Positions 16,392 to 24,047 of a stretch of 34,176 bases of DNA are shown piece after piece (within the stretch, counting starts at the first letter, position 1; each line of letters starts with the position of its first letter). The notes beneath the pieces are model-generated. The model saw nothing but the letters and a program-made list of their open reading frames with translations. It was not told the origin of the DNA and made no database searches. Source of the stretch: an uncultured Lachnospiraceae bacterium (GTDB lineage: Bacteria > Bacillota > Clostridia > Lachnospirales > Lachnospiraceae); contig CAPQSW010000017.1 of assembly GCA_948688495.1 (NCBI GenBank), positions 1 to 34,176 on the forward strand. The letters are read 5' to 3'. Both the position numbers and the translations under genes were made by a program.

Positions 16392-16509
16392 GGTAGCGGC
16401 ACGCGCCTCTTCGCGTCACCTGCCTGTTGGTAATGTCACGCCCGGCTTTGCCGGACCTGACCTATCGGTCAACGCATTATATATCGTGCTTCGCACGAGG
16501 CGCCTCCCT
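16392..16509 (-). repeat. Hairpin-rich intergenic element with mini-ORF (cheB-cheY gap)
   Basis: This GC-rich block differs from its surroundings. It contains small stems CGTGC-ttc-GCACG (near 16486-16498), GACC-tatc-GGTC (near 16467) and CCGGC-ttt-GCCGG (near 16443), enclosed by GCGCCTC/GAGGCGC at its two ends. The minus strand ends with GCGTGCCGCTA, copy 3 of the octamer. An open frame (16416-16496, GTG start, 26 residues, beginning VRSTIYNALTDRSG) has GGGAGG correctly placed six bases before it. The start region TGCGAAGCA recurs in the element upstream of pgm. It is either a dispersed repeat or a translated leader between two che genes. Confidence 0.55.
16416..16496 (-). CDS. Possible 26-residue mini-ORF between cheB and cheY
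   Basis: GTG-started frame following the cheB stop by 13 bases, with GAGGGAGG upstream. The product would start VRSTIY and end TLPTGR. It starts at the same TGCGAAGCA hairpin as the mini-ORF upstream of pgm, whose product begins MRSIYIM. There is no recognised family. The start codon lies inside a 5-bp stem. It may be a chance reading of a structured repeat. Confidence 0.25.
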   Translation of the reverse strand: MRSTIYNALTDRSGPAKPGVTLPTGR

Positions 16510-17532
16510 CTAATTGGTCTTTAGTAAACCGTATATTTTATTTGTTATACTCGAAAGTTCCATCTGATACTGGACAGCTCCAATATCGTATGCAACTTTG
16601 GGCATTCCATATACCACACAGGTGGCCTCATTCTGGCCAATCGTAGTAGCTCCTGCCTTACGCATTTCCAGCAGACCATTGGCTCCATCACCACCCATTC
16701 CGGTAAGAATTACGCCGAGCGCATCCTTTCCGGCACTCTTTGCTACTGAGGAAAACAGCACATCCACAGAGGGGCAGTGACCACTCACCTTAGGCCCCGC
16801 TTTGCATTCCACCTGATAAATACCATTTACTTTAATCAGGCGCATATGCTTATCCCCCGGCGCTATCAGCACGCGCCCTGGAAGTACCTTATCTCCCGTA
16901 ACAGCCTCTTTCACAGCCACCTGACACTGATTGTTCAGGCGGTTTGCATACATCTCCGTAAATCCCGGAGGCATATGCTGTACAATTACCACACCCGGAA
17001 TATCTGTCCGGAACTGTTTTACAACATCAAAAATTGCCTCTGTGCCTCCTGTGGAAGCTCCTATTGCAATCACCATATCCTTATTGACTGCAGATACACC
17101 ATGCACAGGATAAGATTCTACACGTTTTAAGCTTCCCATCCTGACTGTTGATGCAATCTTAATCTTAGTTCCCAATTCTTTGCGTATAAACTCACTAACC
17201 TTTGTACGGTCCACAGTACTGGGCTTACATACAAAATCTACTGCTCCCGCTTCCATAGCATCGAACACCTTCGCGTCCAGTGCACTGATTACTACCACCG
17301 GCAGAGGATACTGTGGCATCAATTTCCGCAAAAACTGAATACCATCCATTCTCGGCATCTCCACATCCAGCGTCATTACATCTGGACGGTATTCCAAAAT
17401 AGCATCCCTTGCTGCATATGCATCTCCTGCCTGTGCCACAACCTCCAAGTATGGGTCTTCGCTCAAACTCTGCACGAGAAGATTGCGGAACAGCATAGAG
17501 TCATCTACCACTAAAACTCTAATCTTCTTCAT
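16510..17532 (-). CDS. cheB: Chemotaxis protein-glutamate methylesterase/deamidase CheB
   Basis: Removes methyl groups from, or deamidates, chemoreceptor glutamates during adaptation (340 residues). The N-terminal receiver has Asp10/Asp11 (LVVDDSMLF) and phospho-acceptor Asp56 (TLDVEMPRMDG). The C-terminal methylesterase has the catalytic triad in IGASTGGTEAI (Ser), VIVQHMPPGFT (His) and GMGGDGANGLLEM (Asp). It starts 16 bases after cheR. Phosphorylation by CheA activates the enzyme in known systems. Confidence 0.95.
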   Translation of the reverse strand: MKKIRVLVVDDSMLFRNLLVQSLSEDPYLEVVAQAGDAYAARDAILEYRPDVMTLDVEMPRMDGIQFLRKLMPQYPLPVVVISALDAKVFDAMEAGAVDFVCKPSTVDRTKVSEFIRKELGTKIKIASTVRMGSLKRVESYPVHGVSAVNKDMVIAIGASTGGTEAIFDVVKQFRTDIPGVVIVQHMPPGFTEMYANRLNNQCQVAVKEAVTGDKVLPGRVLIAPGDKHMRLIKVNGIYQVECKAGPKVSGHCPSVDVLFSSVAKSAGKDALGVILTGMGGDGANGLLEMRKAGATTIGQNEATCVVYGMPKVAYDIGAVQYQMELSSITNKIYGLLKTN

Positions 17533-17548
17533 CTGATTTCCCTACTCT

Positions 17549-18349
17549 CTATTTCTGATAGATTGACGGCTCGACATATTTGAAAGCTGTCCCTTTTCTG
17601 TTAAGCGCCTCTGTTGTTCCAATAAACAAATAGCCTCCCGGCTCCAAAAAATCATAAACTTTGCGAAGCAGCTGCAACTTCGTTGCCTCATCAAAATATA
17701 TCATCACATTTCGCAAAAAAACCACATGGAAAGGTCTTTTAAAAGGAAATGGATTCATCAAATTAAACTGCCGGAAAATCACCTCATTCCGTAACTCCTG
17801 ATTAGCCTGATATTCTTCTTCATTCAGCCTTTTGAAAAATCTCCTGCGCCACTTCTCCGGCAATGGTTCTATCTGTTCTGCCAGATACTTCCCTTGCTGT
17901 GCATGCTGCAGCACCTTGGTAGAAATATCGGTTGCCAGGATCTTGGTATCCCATCCATGATCCAACCCGAAAAAATCCTGCAGTACCATGGCTATCGTAT
18001 AAGGCTCCTCCCCCGTAGAAGATGCTGCTGACCAGATTCGCAAATCCCTTCTGGCTGCTTCTGTAACTTTTAACTTGGGAAGCACCACCTGCCGCAGAAA
18101 TTCCATATGCTCAAATTCGCGCATAAAATATGTATGGTTGGTGGTCAGGGCATTGATTAAATTCCTTGCCTCTTTTCCTGCCGGATCATGCTCCACCTTA
18201 GCCATATATTCATCATAGCCATTGTAACCATTTCTTAAAATGTAATTTTCCAGCCTTCCATTAATTAGTACTCTTTTTTCACTAAGATCGATTCCGGTTG
18301 TCTGTTTCACATAATTCACAACCCGGTGAAATTCGCTATCTGTAATCAT
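17549..18349 (-). CDS. cheR: Chemotaxis protein methyltransferase CheR
   Basis: SAM-dependent methyltransferase that methylates glutamates on chemoreceptors (266 residues). The N-terminal helical CheR_N domain (~1-75) is followed by the Rossmann catalytic domain, with SAM motif IWSAASSTGEEPYTIAM, ILATDIS and VVFLRNVMIYFD. First gene of the che operon. The ATG follows ATAGGAGTAAGTCAAG, and a consensus-like promoter is 84 bases upstream. Confidence 0.95.
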   Translation of the reverse strand: MITDSEFHRVVNYVKQTTGIDLSEKRVLINGRLENYILRNGYNGYDEYMAKVEHDPAGKEARNLINALTTNHTYFMREFEHMEFLRQVVLPKLKVTEAARRDLRIWSAASSTGEEPYTIAMVLQDFFGLDHGWDTKILATDISTKVLQHAQQGKYLAEQIEPLPEKWRRRFFKRLNEEEYQANQELRNEVIFRQFNLMNPFPFKRPFHVVFLRNVMIYFDEATKLQLLRKVYDFLEPGGYLFIGTTEALNRKGTAFKYVEPSIYQK

Positions 18350-18432
18350 CTTGACTTACTCCTATCATAATAAAATTTCTACCGATCAAACTTTACGAGT
18401 TCCATTTAACAGCTCGATTTCCTATTCGTTTT

Positions 18433-18461
18433 ATGATACTATATTTCTTTTTGCTTGTCAA
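18433..18461 (-). promoter_or_regulatory. Sigma-A-type promoter of the che operon
   Basis: On the minus strand a perfect TTGACA (18461-18456) and TATCAT (18438-18433) are spaced by exactly 17 bases, giving a leader of about 75 bases to cheR. It has no sigma-D flagellar consensus (TAAA-N15-GCCGATAA type), so the operon looks vegetative. A weak hairpin TGGGATTTTCCCA just after the preceding gene is unlikely to terminate strongly, so some read-through from the kinase/HD-GYP pair is possible. Confidence 0.8.
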
Positions 18462-18523
18462 TTCTTGTCAGATTTTGGCAAGTGCTGAATGATCGCGGTA
18501 TTTTAATAATTGGGAAAATCCCA

Positions 18524-19588
18524 TCAGCTATGACGTAACTGCTTTTTAATTTTCACAAAAACATCTACAATGGCCGGATCAAAATACGTACCACTTCTCT
18601 CCTTGATGATCTGTATGCTTTCCTCTGGACTATAAGCGCCCTCCTGCCCTCCTTCTCCCGTCAGGATATCGTAATTGTCTGCAACAATGGCAATCCTGGC
18701 TGAAAGTGGAATTTCTTTTCCAGAAATTCCTCCCGGATAACCGCTTCCATCCCAACAGGCATGGTGGTAACGGGCAATCTCAATCGCCATCGGCAAAAAA
18801 CTGTTCTCCGGCGTATTCTGATACACCCTCTCTAAAATCTCCGCTCCCTGCCCGGCATGATGCCTTACCTGCGCCCTGCGTTCCTGCCTCACCTCCTCAA
18901 CCTGATCCGTAGGGACACACAGCTTTCCAATATCATGGAGCCTTGATGCAACCTCAATGGTATTGATAAATCCCTCTGATATTTCTTCGGTAAATTCCGG
19001 GCTAAACTGCAGGCTTTGCGCCAGCATCCGGCAATTGTATGCCACATTCTCCATATGATCCGCCGAATCCTGCTCCTCCGTAAGCGCTGCCAGAGCATAA
19101 AGGATATTCTTCTGCTCATCCTCAATCCTCCTTGCCTGGCTGCTGATTACACTATGAAGCCGCCGGTTACTCATCTCCAGCTCCTGCTGCATCTCGTGCA
19201 GCTTCAGATGGTTATTCACCCGCATTGTTACTTCTGTAATCTCAAATGGTTTTGCAATATAGTCTACAGCCCCAAGTTTAAATCCCCTGACTTTATCCTC
19301 ACTGGAATCTGCCGCTGATATGAAAATAATCGGAATGTCCCTGGTAATTGGATTGCTTTTGAGCCGTTCGCAAAATTCATATCCATCCATCTCCGGCATA
19401 AATACATCCAGAAGAATCAACTGGGGCAGGCTTTCTGAAATCAACGTTACCGCCTCTGCCGCGCTCGCTGCGCATTTGGGAATATATCCCATTTCCTCTA
19501 TCATATTTTCAAGGATAAACAGATTGGTCTCCACATCATCCACAATCAGAATATGCGGTATCTTCTCAGATTTGCCTGTATTGTCCAT
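18524..19588 (-). CDS. Response regulator with HD-GYP domain
   Basis: Two-component output protein of 354 residues. The N-terminal receiver has Asp17/Asp18 (LIVDDVETN), phospho-acceptor Asp61 (ILLDVFMPEMDGYEF) and Lys in YIAKPFEI. A helical linker (~130-160) leads to an HD-GYP domain with SRLHDIGKL (His218-Asp219), the paired histidines in RYHHACWDGSGYPGG, and ADNYDIL. HD-GYP proteins of this architecture (RpfG-like) usually hydrolyse cyclic di-GMP, and the metal ligands visible here look complete. The start at 19588 follows GGAGGG embedded in the kinase stop region, one base after that stop, so the pair is translationally coupled. No GGDEF protein is in the window. Confidence 0.9.
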   Translation of the reverse strand: MDNTGKSEKIPHILIVDDVETNLFILENMIEEMGYIPKCAASAAEAVTLISESLPQLILLDVFMPEMDGYEFCERLKSNPITRDIPIIFISAADSSEDKVRGFKLGAVDYIAKPFEITEVTMRVNNHLKLHEMQQELEMSNRRLHSVISSQARRIEDEQKNILYALAALTEEQDSADHMENVAYNCRMLAQSLQFSPEFTEEISEGFINTIEVASRLHDIGKLCVPTDQVEEVRQERRAQVRHHAGQGAEILERVYQNTPENSFLPMAIEIARYHHACWDGSGYPGGISGKEIPLSARIAIVADNYDILTGEGGQEGAYSPEESIQIIKERSGTYFDPAIVDVFVKIKKQLRHS

Positions 19589-19589
19589 T

Positions 19590-21026
19590 CTACATCCCTC
19601 CAATATTTTCCGCAAGCTGTGCCCGAAGGCTGTTGAACTGCGCTACACTCTTATCATAATCTCCTTTTCGCACATTCATCTCCAGACGGAACGCAGACCT
19701 CTTAATATCCTTTGGCGCCTGCTCTACAAGTTCCTTAATGTTATGTGCAAAGTTCTCCGCCTTGTCCCAGGCTTCCACTTCCATGCATAAAATCAACTTC
19801 TCCAACTTGCTGTCAATCTCCTGCACATTTTCCGGGGTACCAAATTGGAAGAACTTCTCCACGTTGTCAAATCCTGGCATCTCCTGATTTTGATTGATAA
19901 ATTCAAACTGTTCGCTTACCTGATGCTCATCCCTGGCCTTCTGCGCCACATGCATCCGCACAGAAAATGAAAAACTGCTTCCCTTTCCTTTCTCACTGTC
20001 AACATGGACGTTTCCATGCATCAGTTCGATCAGCTGTTTTGTGATCGCAAGCCCTAACCCTGTGCCTCCATATTTCCTGGTAATCGAAGCGTCAACCTGG
20101 GAGAAGCTTTTAAACAGCTTATCCTTCTCTTCTGGCGAAATACCAATGCCTGTATCCGATACAACAAAAAACAACTCAATCTCATCATCAAATTGTAATG
20201 TCTTGGTTACTTCTATATTAATATATCCCACGCTGGTAAATTTTACCGCATTGGATAAAAAATTATTCAAAACCTGCGTCAAGCGCAGTTCGTCACCAAT
20301 GAGATATTCCGGAATCACCTTGTCAATATTAACCATAATGCGCAATCCCTTCGCATTGATCGCAGGGATGCTGGTCTCCACGGTATGGTTTACCATCTTA
20401 TAGAAATTAAATTCCTTTTCTTCTATCACAAATTTGCCCGCTTCAAGCTTGGAGAAATCTAAAATGTTATTGATAATGGCAGACATATTGTCACAGCAAC
20501 GAATAACAATATCCAAGGTCTCCCTTACCTCGGGCGCCACCCCATTCTCTAATAGATTCGTCACATGACCTCGGACTCCGTTGACTGGCGTCCGCAATTC
20601 ATGGGTTACGTTCGCCACAAATTCATTGCGGACCTTGAGCGTCTCCTCCATCTCCTCCTTCATGCGGACAAGCTTCCTCTCTGTCTCCACCTGCCTGGCA
20701 ACATTGATGGCAAACAAAAGATGCTGGCTGCCGTTTACCTTAGCCGCCATCTCCACCGGAAAACAAGTCCCATTTTTCCGATACATCGTACCTTCTGTCA
20801 TCTTCAGAGCTGTCTCCAAAGGAAAACTTCCGTCTTCCTGATGAAGTTCTGCCGGGAACAGGGTATCCAGGCTGATTGTCTCCAATTCCTCTCCATATCC
20901 CAATTCCTCTTTTGCCCTGGCATTTGCATATAAAATTCTGCCATTACTGTCAAACCTGAGAATAATTTCCAAGGATGCATCCGCAAAACTATGAACATCC
21001 TCTTCCTGCAGCATTTCCTGTTCCAT
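19590..21026 (-). CDS. Soluble PAS-domain hybrid-type sensor histidine kinase with HPt-like tail
   Basis: Cytoplasmic kinase of 478 residues without membrane helices. A PAS domain is at about 14-110. The HisKA dimerisation domain carries phospho-acceptor His142 in NVTHELRTPVNGV. The ATPase has N-box LNNFLSNAVKF, DTGIGISPEEKD, and GGTGLGLAITKQL. The last ~95 residues resemble an HPt-type four-helix module, with a candidate His in ENFAHNIKELV, but this is weak. No receiver domain. The ATG at 21026 is chosen because GAGAGGTGA precedes it; the GTG three codons upstream lies inside that ribosome binding site. It is coupled to the HD-GYP regulator, its likely partner. The promoter is 65-95 bases upstream. 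Confidence 0.88.
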   Translation of the reverse strand: MEQEMLQEEDVHSFADASLEIILRFDSNGRILYANARAKEELGYGEELETISLDTLFPAELHQEDGSFPLETALKMTEGTMYRKNGTCFPVEMAAKVNGSQHLLFAINVARQVETERKLVRMKEEMEETLKVRNEFVANVTHELRTPVNGVRGHVTNLLENGVAPEVRETLDIVIRCCDNMSAIINNILDFSKLEAGKFVIEEKEFNFYKMVNHTVETSIPAINAKGLRIMVNIDKVIPEYLIGDELRLTQVLNNFLSNAVKFTSVGYINIEVTKTLQFDDEIELFFVVSDTGIGISPEEKDKLFKSFSQVDASITRKYGGTGLGLAITKQLIELMHGNVHVDSEKGKGSSFSFSVRMHVAQKARDEHQVSEQFEFINQNQEMPGFDNVEKFFQFGTPENVQEIDSKLEKLILCMEVEAWDKAENFAHNIKELVEQAPKDIKRSAFRLEMNVRKGDYDKSVAQFNSLRAQLAENIGGM

Positions 21027-21090
21027 CGTTTTCACCTCTCTTTAAGCGCAGTCCTAATGTGTACTTTTGCACACTAGCACCACTATATCT

Positions 21091-21119
21091 AGTATACGAT
21101 TTCCAAAATACCATGTCAA
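21091..21119 (-). promoter_or_regulatory. Sigma-A-type promoter of the kinase/HD-GYP pair
   Basis: On the minus strand a perfect TTGACA (21119-21114) and TATACT (21096-21091) are spaced by 17 bases. The leader is about 60 bases long and includes a small dyad around AGTGTGCAAAAGTACACATT. Confidence 0.82.
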
Positions 21120-21390
21120 GTGTAAAATGCGTGGAACTGCTGTCAAACGTAACTATTCAGCCCACCGTGTATACCGCCCGGCACGCGGCGGTTTCAATAG
21201 TTGACGTGCACAGACCTCCCCGGATACCGCTCATTTCTCTCCATCCATCTGCCACATTTGTCACACATGATTCCGTGTAGTTATTGAGCGTCAGCTTGTG
21301 TCGCATCCTCACCCTCATGCATGACCTTTTATGTGCTTTCTGTTCGCCCGACCAGAGACCGGTTGGAAATGCGCGCCGCCGGGCGCACAA
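21120..21390 (-). repeat. Intergenic hairpin-rich element with short open frames (copy 4 of the octamer)
   Basis: About 270 bases between the tRNA-Tyr terminator and the kinase promoter hold no recognised gene. On the minus strand it contains CCGCC-GCGTGCC-GGGCGG (21188-21172), a hairpin presenting the octamer GCGTGCCG, and then the 14-mer GGCTGAATAGTTAC. An open frame of up to 49 codons starts at 21306 (MRHKLTLNNY onward); an internal ATG at 21234 behind GGAGAG gives a 25-residue product ending CRAVYTVG. Another frame from 21268 begins MCDKCGRWMERN with a C-x2-C. I interpret the block as a dispersed repeat of the clostridial type; protein products are unproven. Confidence 0.45.
21149..21162. 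repeat. 14-bp direct repeat GTAACTATTCAGCC, left copy
   Basis: Exact match to 21642-21655, 493 bases away. Left copy ends the hairpin-rich element upstream of the kinase promoter. The two copies bracket the tRNA-Tyr unit. Confidence 0.6.
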
Positions 21391-21428
21391 TAAAAAGACT
21401 GTTCATCTTCCACTCGGAAGGAACAGTC
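21391..21428 (-). terminator. Terminator of the tRNA-Tyr transcript
   Basis: On the minus strand GACTGTTC (21428-21421) pairs with GAACAGTC (21404-21397), with inner CTTCC/GGAAG pairs, followed by TTTTTA. It starts 24 bases after the tRNA 3' end. Confidence 0.85.
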
Positions 21429-21452
21429 ATCATTACATATATGTATTTTGAG

Positions 21453-21534
21453 TGGATGGAGAAGGATTCGAACCTTCGAAGGCGTTGCCAACAGATTTAC
21501 AGTCTGCCCCCTTTGGCCACTCGGGAATCCATCC
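21453..21534 (-). tRNA. tRNA-Tyr (GTA)
   Basis: Cloverleaf on the minus strand, 82 bases without CCA. Acceptor GGATGGA pairs with TCCATCC, discriminator A. The anticodon arm CAGA-CTGTAAA-TCTG gives GTA. There is a long class II variable arm as expected for bacterial tRNA-Tyr, and the T arm is GAAGG-TTCGAAT-CCTTC. CCA is not encoded. It has its own promoter and terminator, so it is a single-gene unit. Confidence 0.96.
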
Positions 21535-21540
21535 ATATTG

Positions 21541-21565
21541 CAGAGGCGGATCTCGCTCGCCTCTG
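21541..21565 (-). other. Hairpin in the 5' leader of tRNA-Tyr
   Basis: CAGAGGCG and CGCCTCTG form a perfect 8-bp stem with a nine-base loop, six bases before the tRNA 5' end and downstream of its promoter. No T-run follows toward the tRNA, so it is more likely a leader or processing structure than a terminator. Confidence 0.5.
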
Positions 21566-21575
21566 ACCATGTTCG

Positions 21576-21604
21576 ATTATAGCATATGTTGTTTGTTGAT
21601 GCAA
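21576..21604 (-). promoter_or_regulatory. Promoter of tRNA-Tyr
   Basis: On the minus strand TTGCAT (21604-21599), a 17-base spacer, and a perfect TATAAT (21581-21576). The transcript would start near 21569 and run through the leader hairpin into the tRNA. Confidence 0.8.
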
Positions 21605-21641
21605 GGATTTTTTATTTATTTTCTTTATTTTCTTTTCAAAG

Positions 21642-21655
21642 GTAACTATTCAGCC
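21642..21655. repeat. 14-bp direct repeat GTAACTATTCAGCC, right copy
   Basis: Exact copy of 21149-21162. It lies immediately after the stop codon of the GH13 gene (minus strand), before the tRNA-Tyr promoter. Confidence 0.6.
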
Positions 21656-21656
21656 T

Positions 21657-23777
21657 TTAAAAATCCAACCGTTCCTCTTTGCCAATATTCTTAAGAATCA
21701 CCGCACAGTTGGGTGGAAGGCTGATGTCAAGACGCCCATTCGTGACCCGGTAAATCTCCGGTTCCAGAGAATATGACTCTGGAGTTGTCATTATCAGACG
21801 TTCAAGCCTTGTCTCCCGCTCCATGCCTGCCGGCCAGACTCTCCACTGCATATGTCGCTCCACATAATCATTATTGATAATAATTACAAACTGTTGCTCG
21901 CGGTTGAAACGTCCATAACACATGACCTGATAGTCCCCGCCCAAAAATTTCAGGGAACCGGTACGGAAAGCCTCATTCTCTTTATGAATCCGTATCACAT
22001 CGCGATGAAAGGCCAATAGTTCCTGATCCTCATTTCCCCAGGGATATGTCCTGCGGTTATCAGGATCTGTAAATCCTACTACGCCGACCTCATCTCCATA
22101 ATAGATGGTAGGCGCTCCGGGCCAAGTCATCTGAACCACAACCGCCTCTTTCATCACACCCTTATTCAAATCCTCACCAGCCGCCTCGCTCCCAAGATGG
22201 TCGACCCTTCCCACCTTATGGTTGGTACGGGTCAGAAAACGGGAATGGTCATGGTTCGATAACTCGTTCATGGCACACTGCAGCGAAGGCGTCATAAAAC
22301 GTGTCATATAATAATTCATAGCGCCCTCAAAATTCTGGAAATTCCCCAGCATATCCTGACGGTAACCGTCACTATGTTTTTCCATCCCGGTAAGGAACCA
22401 GGTCAACGGTTCCATGAAAGCATCATAATTCATCACAGTATCCCACTGGTCGCCCCTGAGCCATTCTACCGGATCACCATAATGCTCCGCAAGCACAATT
22501 GCGTCTGGATTAGCCTCCTTGACCGCCTTACGGAAATCCTGCCAGAAATTATGGTTAAACTCTACCGAATGCCCCAGATCAGCCGCTACGTCCAGACGCC
22601 ATCCATCCGCATTGTATGGCGGTGACACCCATTTTCTGCCAATGTCTAAAATATAGTCATACAACTCCCGTGACCCTTCATAATTCAGCTTAGGCAATGT
22701 GTCATGTCCCCACCAGCCGTCATAACTGCCGTTATAAGGCCACCGGTTTTCATCATAGAATTGGAAGAAATTACGGTAGGGACTGTCTGCTGAGACAAAG
22801 GCCCCAGTAGCATAACCAACCTCTCTCTCATAAATCAATTCCTTATCCAGCCATTTATTAAAGGAACCACAATGATTAAACACACCATCCAGTATCACCC
22901 GCATCCCTCGTTTATGAGCTTCTTCTACAAGCTTTGCAAACAGGGCATTGCTCGCTTCCAGATTCCTGTGATCCGATACCCGTTTGATATATTTGGTTGC
23001 CTCAGTATTATCCGTCTGTCCCTGGGAGAGCAGCGCTCCGCCATCCTCCACAATTACCCCGTAATGGGGATCAATATAATCATAATCCTGTATATCATAC
23101 TTATGGTTGGAAGGTGAGACAAAGAGCGGGTTGAAATATAATACTTCAATCCCCAGATCCTGCAGATAATCAAGCTTCTGCATGACCCCCGCCAAATCCC
23201 CGCCGTAAAACTCTCCTACGCCGAAATTTGCCGGACACTTGTTCCAATCGTTCACCTTCTGGCTATATACCTGGATATAATAATATTCATTCGTCAACAC
23301 ATCATTCGTCGGGTCCCCATTGCAAAAACGGTCAACCAGAATCTGGTACATCACGGCTCCCTTTGCCCAGTCAGGCGTAGAAAATCCTGGCACAATCACA
23401 AAATCATATTCATGACGGACTTTCGGCGTCACACCCATCCTGTCATAAAAACAATGCAGCATACCCGTAACTGCTTCAAAATAATAGTGGTATGCCTCCT
23501 CTCCAAGCTGCACTTTGGCCTGATAGTAATCAAAAGGCCCCTCTGTTTCCTGTTTCCTCATAGAAATTTTCTTATCGCCGCTGCACAGCCACACAATGTC
23601 CACATTATCCTTTGCTGTGCGGAATCTGATGGTTACTGTATCATTTACGCCCGGTTCCGTCGGATTCCTGTAGTCTTTCGTCCCGTCAGAAAACAATGCG
23701 TACTTACGCAGCAACGGACGCATGTTCATCATATACTGTTGTCTCTGGCTCAGCTCATAAATGGAATATTCTCTCAT
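21657..23777 (-). CDS. Intracellular GH13 glycosidase, neopullulanase/cyclomaltodextrinase-like
   Basis: Alpha-glucan debranching or maltodextrin-hydrolysing enzyme of 706 residues without signal peptide. The N-terminal ~130 residues form a beta-sandwich (CBM34-like), and the (beta/alpha)8 barrel starts at WAKGAVMYQILVDRFCNGDP. Conserved regions: DGVFNHCG (297-304), DGWRLDVAAD with nucleophile Asp396, LAEHYGDP with acid/base Glu431, and ELSNHDHSRF with Asp510. The FYGGDLAGVMQKLDYLQDLG motif is typical of the neopullulanase, maltogenic amylase and cyclomaltodextrinase group. Precise substrate not readable. ATG preceded by AAGAGGT. A 12-bp perfect palindrome upstream may be an operator. No strong terminator was found after it. 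Confidence 0.9.
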   Translation of the reverse strand: MREYSIYELSQRQQYMMNMRPLLRKYALFSDGTKDYRNPTEPGVNDTVTIRFRTAKDNVDIVWLCSGDKKISMRKQETEGPFDYYQAKVQLGEEAYHYYFEAVTGMLHCFYDRMGVTPKVRHEYDFVIVPGFSTPDWAKGAVMYQILVDRFCNGDPTNDVLTNEYYYIQVYSQKVNDWNKCPANFGVGEFYGGDLAGVMQKLDYLQDLGIEVLYFNPLFVSPSNHKYDIQDYDYIDPHYGVIVEDGGALLSQGQTDNTEATKYIKRVSDHRNLEASNALFAKLVEEAHKRGMRVILDGVFNHCGSFNKWLDKELIYEREVGYATGAFVSADSPYRNFFQFYDENRWPYNGSYDGWWGHDTLPKLNYEGSRELYDYILDIGRKWVSPPYNADGWRLDVAADLGHSVEFNHNFWQDFRKAVKEANPDAIVLAEHYGDPVEWLRGDQWDTVMNYDAFMEPLTWFLTGMEKHSDGYRQDMLGNFQNFEGAMNYYMTRFMTPSLQCAMNELSNHDHSRFLTRTNHKVGRVDHLGSEAAGEDLNKGVMKEAVVVQMTWPGAPTIYYGDEVGVVGFTDPDNRRTYPWGNEDQELLAFHRDVIRIHKENEAFRTGSLKFLGGDYQVMCYGRFNREQQFVIIINNDYVERHMQWRVWPAGMERETRLERLIMTTPESYSLEPEIYRVTNGRLDISLPPNCAVILKNIGKEERLDF

Positions 23778-23804
23778 AAAGATACCTCTTCTTTCTTATG
23801 GTAT

Positions 23805-23816
23805 ACGTTATAACGT
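23805..23816. promoter_or_regulatory. Palindrome upstream of the GH13 gene, candidate sugar-regulator operator
   Basis: ACGTTATAACGT is a perfect 12-bp palindrome 28 bases before the GH13 start, between it and the ftsH terminator. Its position fits a repressor site of the LacI/GntR type. The core differs from a strict CcpA cre site, and no regulator gene is adjacent. The GH13 promoter was not resolved. Confidence 0.4.
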
Positions 23817-23827
23817 TTCCTAAAAGT

Positions 23828-23856
23828 AAAAAGGCAGCTATAGAAGCTGCCTTTTT
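23828..23856 (-). terminator. Terminator between ftsH and the GH13 gene
   Basis: AAAAAGGCAGC-loop-GCTGCCTTTTT, a symmetric hairpin with A and T tails that can act on both strands. On minus it ends the spoIIE-tilS-hpt-ftsH transcript about 190 bases after the ftsH stop; the intervening bases (23857-24047) hold no recognised gene, only a possible TATAAT at 23924-23929. Confidence 0.85.
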
Positions 23857-24047
23857 AGGAGAAGGTATTTTTACTATGGGGTGTAGCAAAAATTATATAA
23901 TGTATTGGGGGGTTTTTACGATAATTATAGTACCATAAAACCATCAATAAGTGTGCACAAACTTCACAAAAAAAGCAATTTGTTTTTGTATATTTTGTAC
24001 ATGTCCTTTTCTCTGCCCGCCCAAATTCCCATGGCAAACTGCACAAA

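Noticed and set aside
21453..21655. Phage or integrative-element attachment site at tRNA-Tyr
   Set aside because: The 14-bp repeats do not overlap the tRNA 3' end, and no integrase or phage gene is nearby.
23857..24047. Small minus-strand ORF after ftsH
   Set aside because: It overlaps the ftsH 3' end, begins without a ribosome binding site and has no recognisable features.
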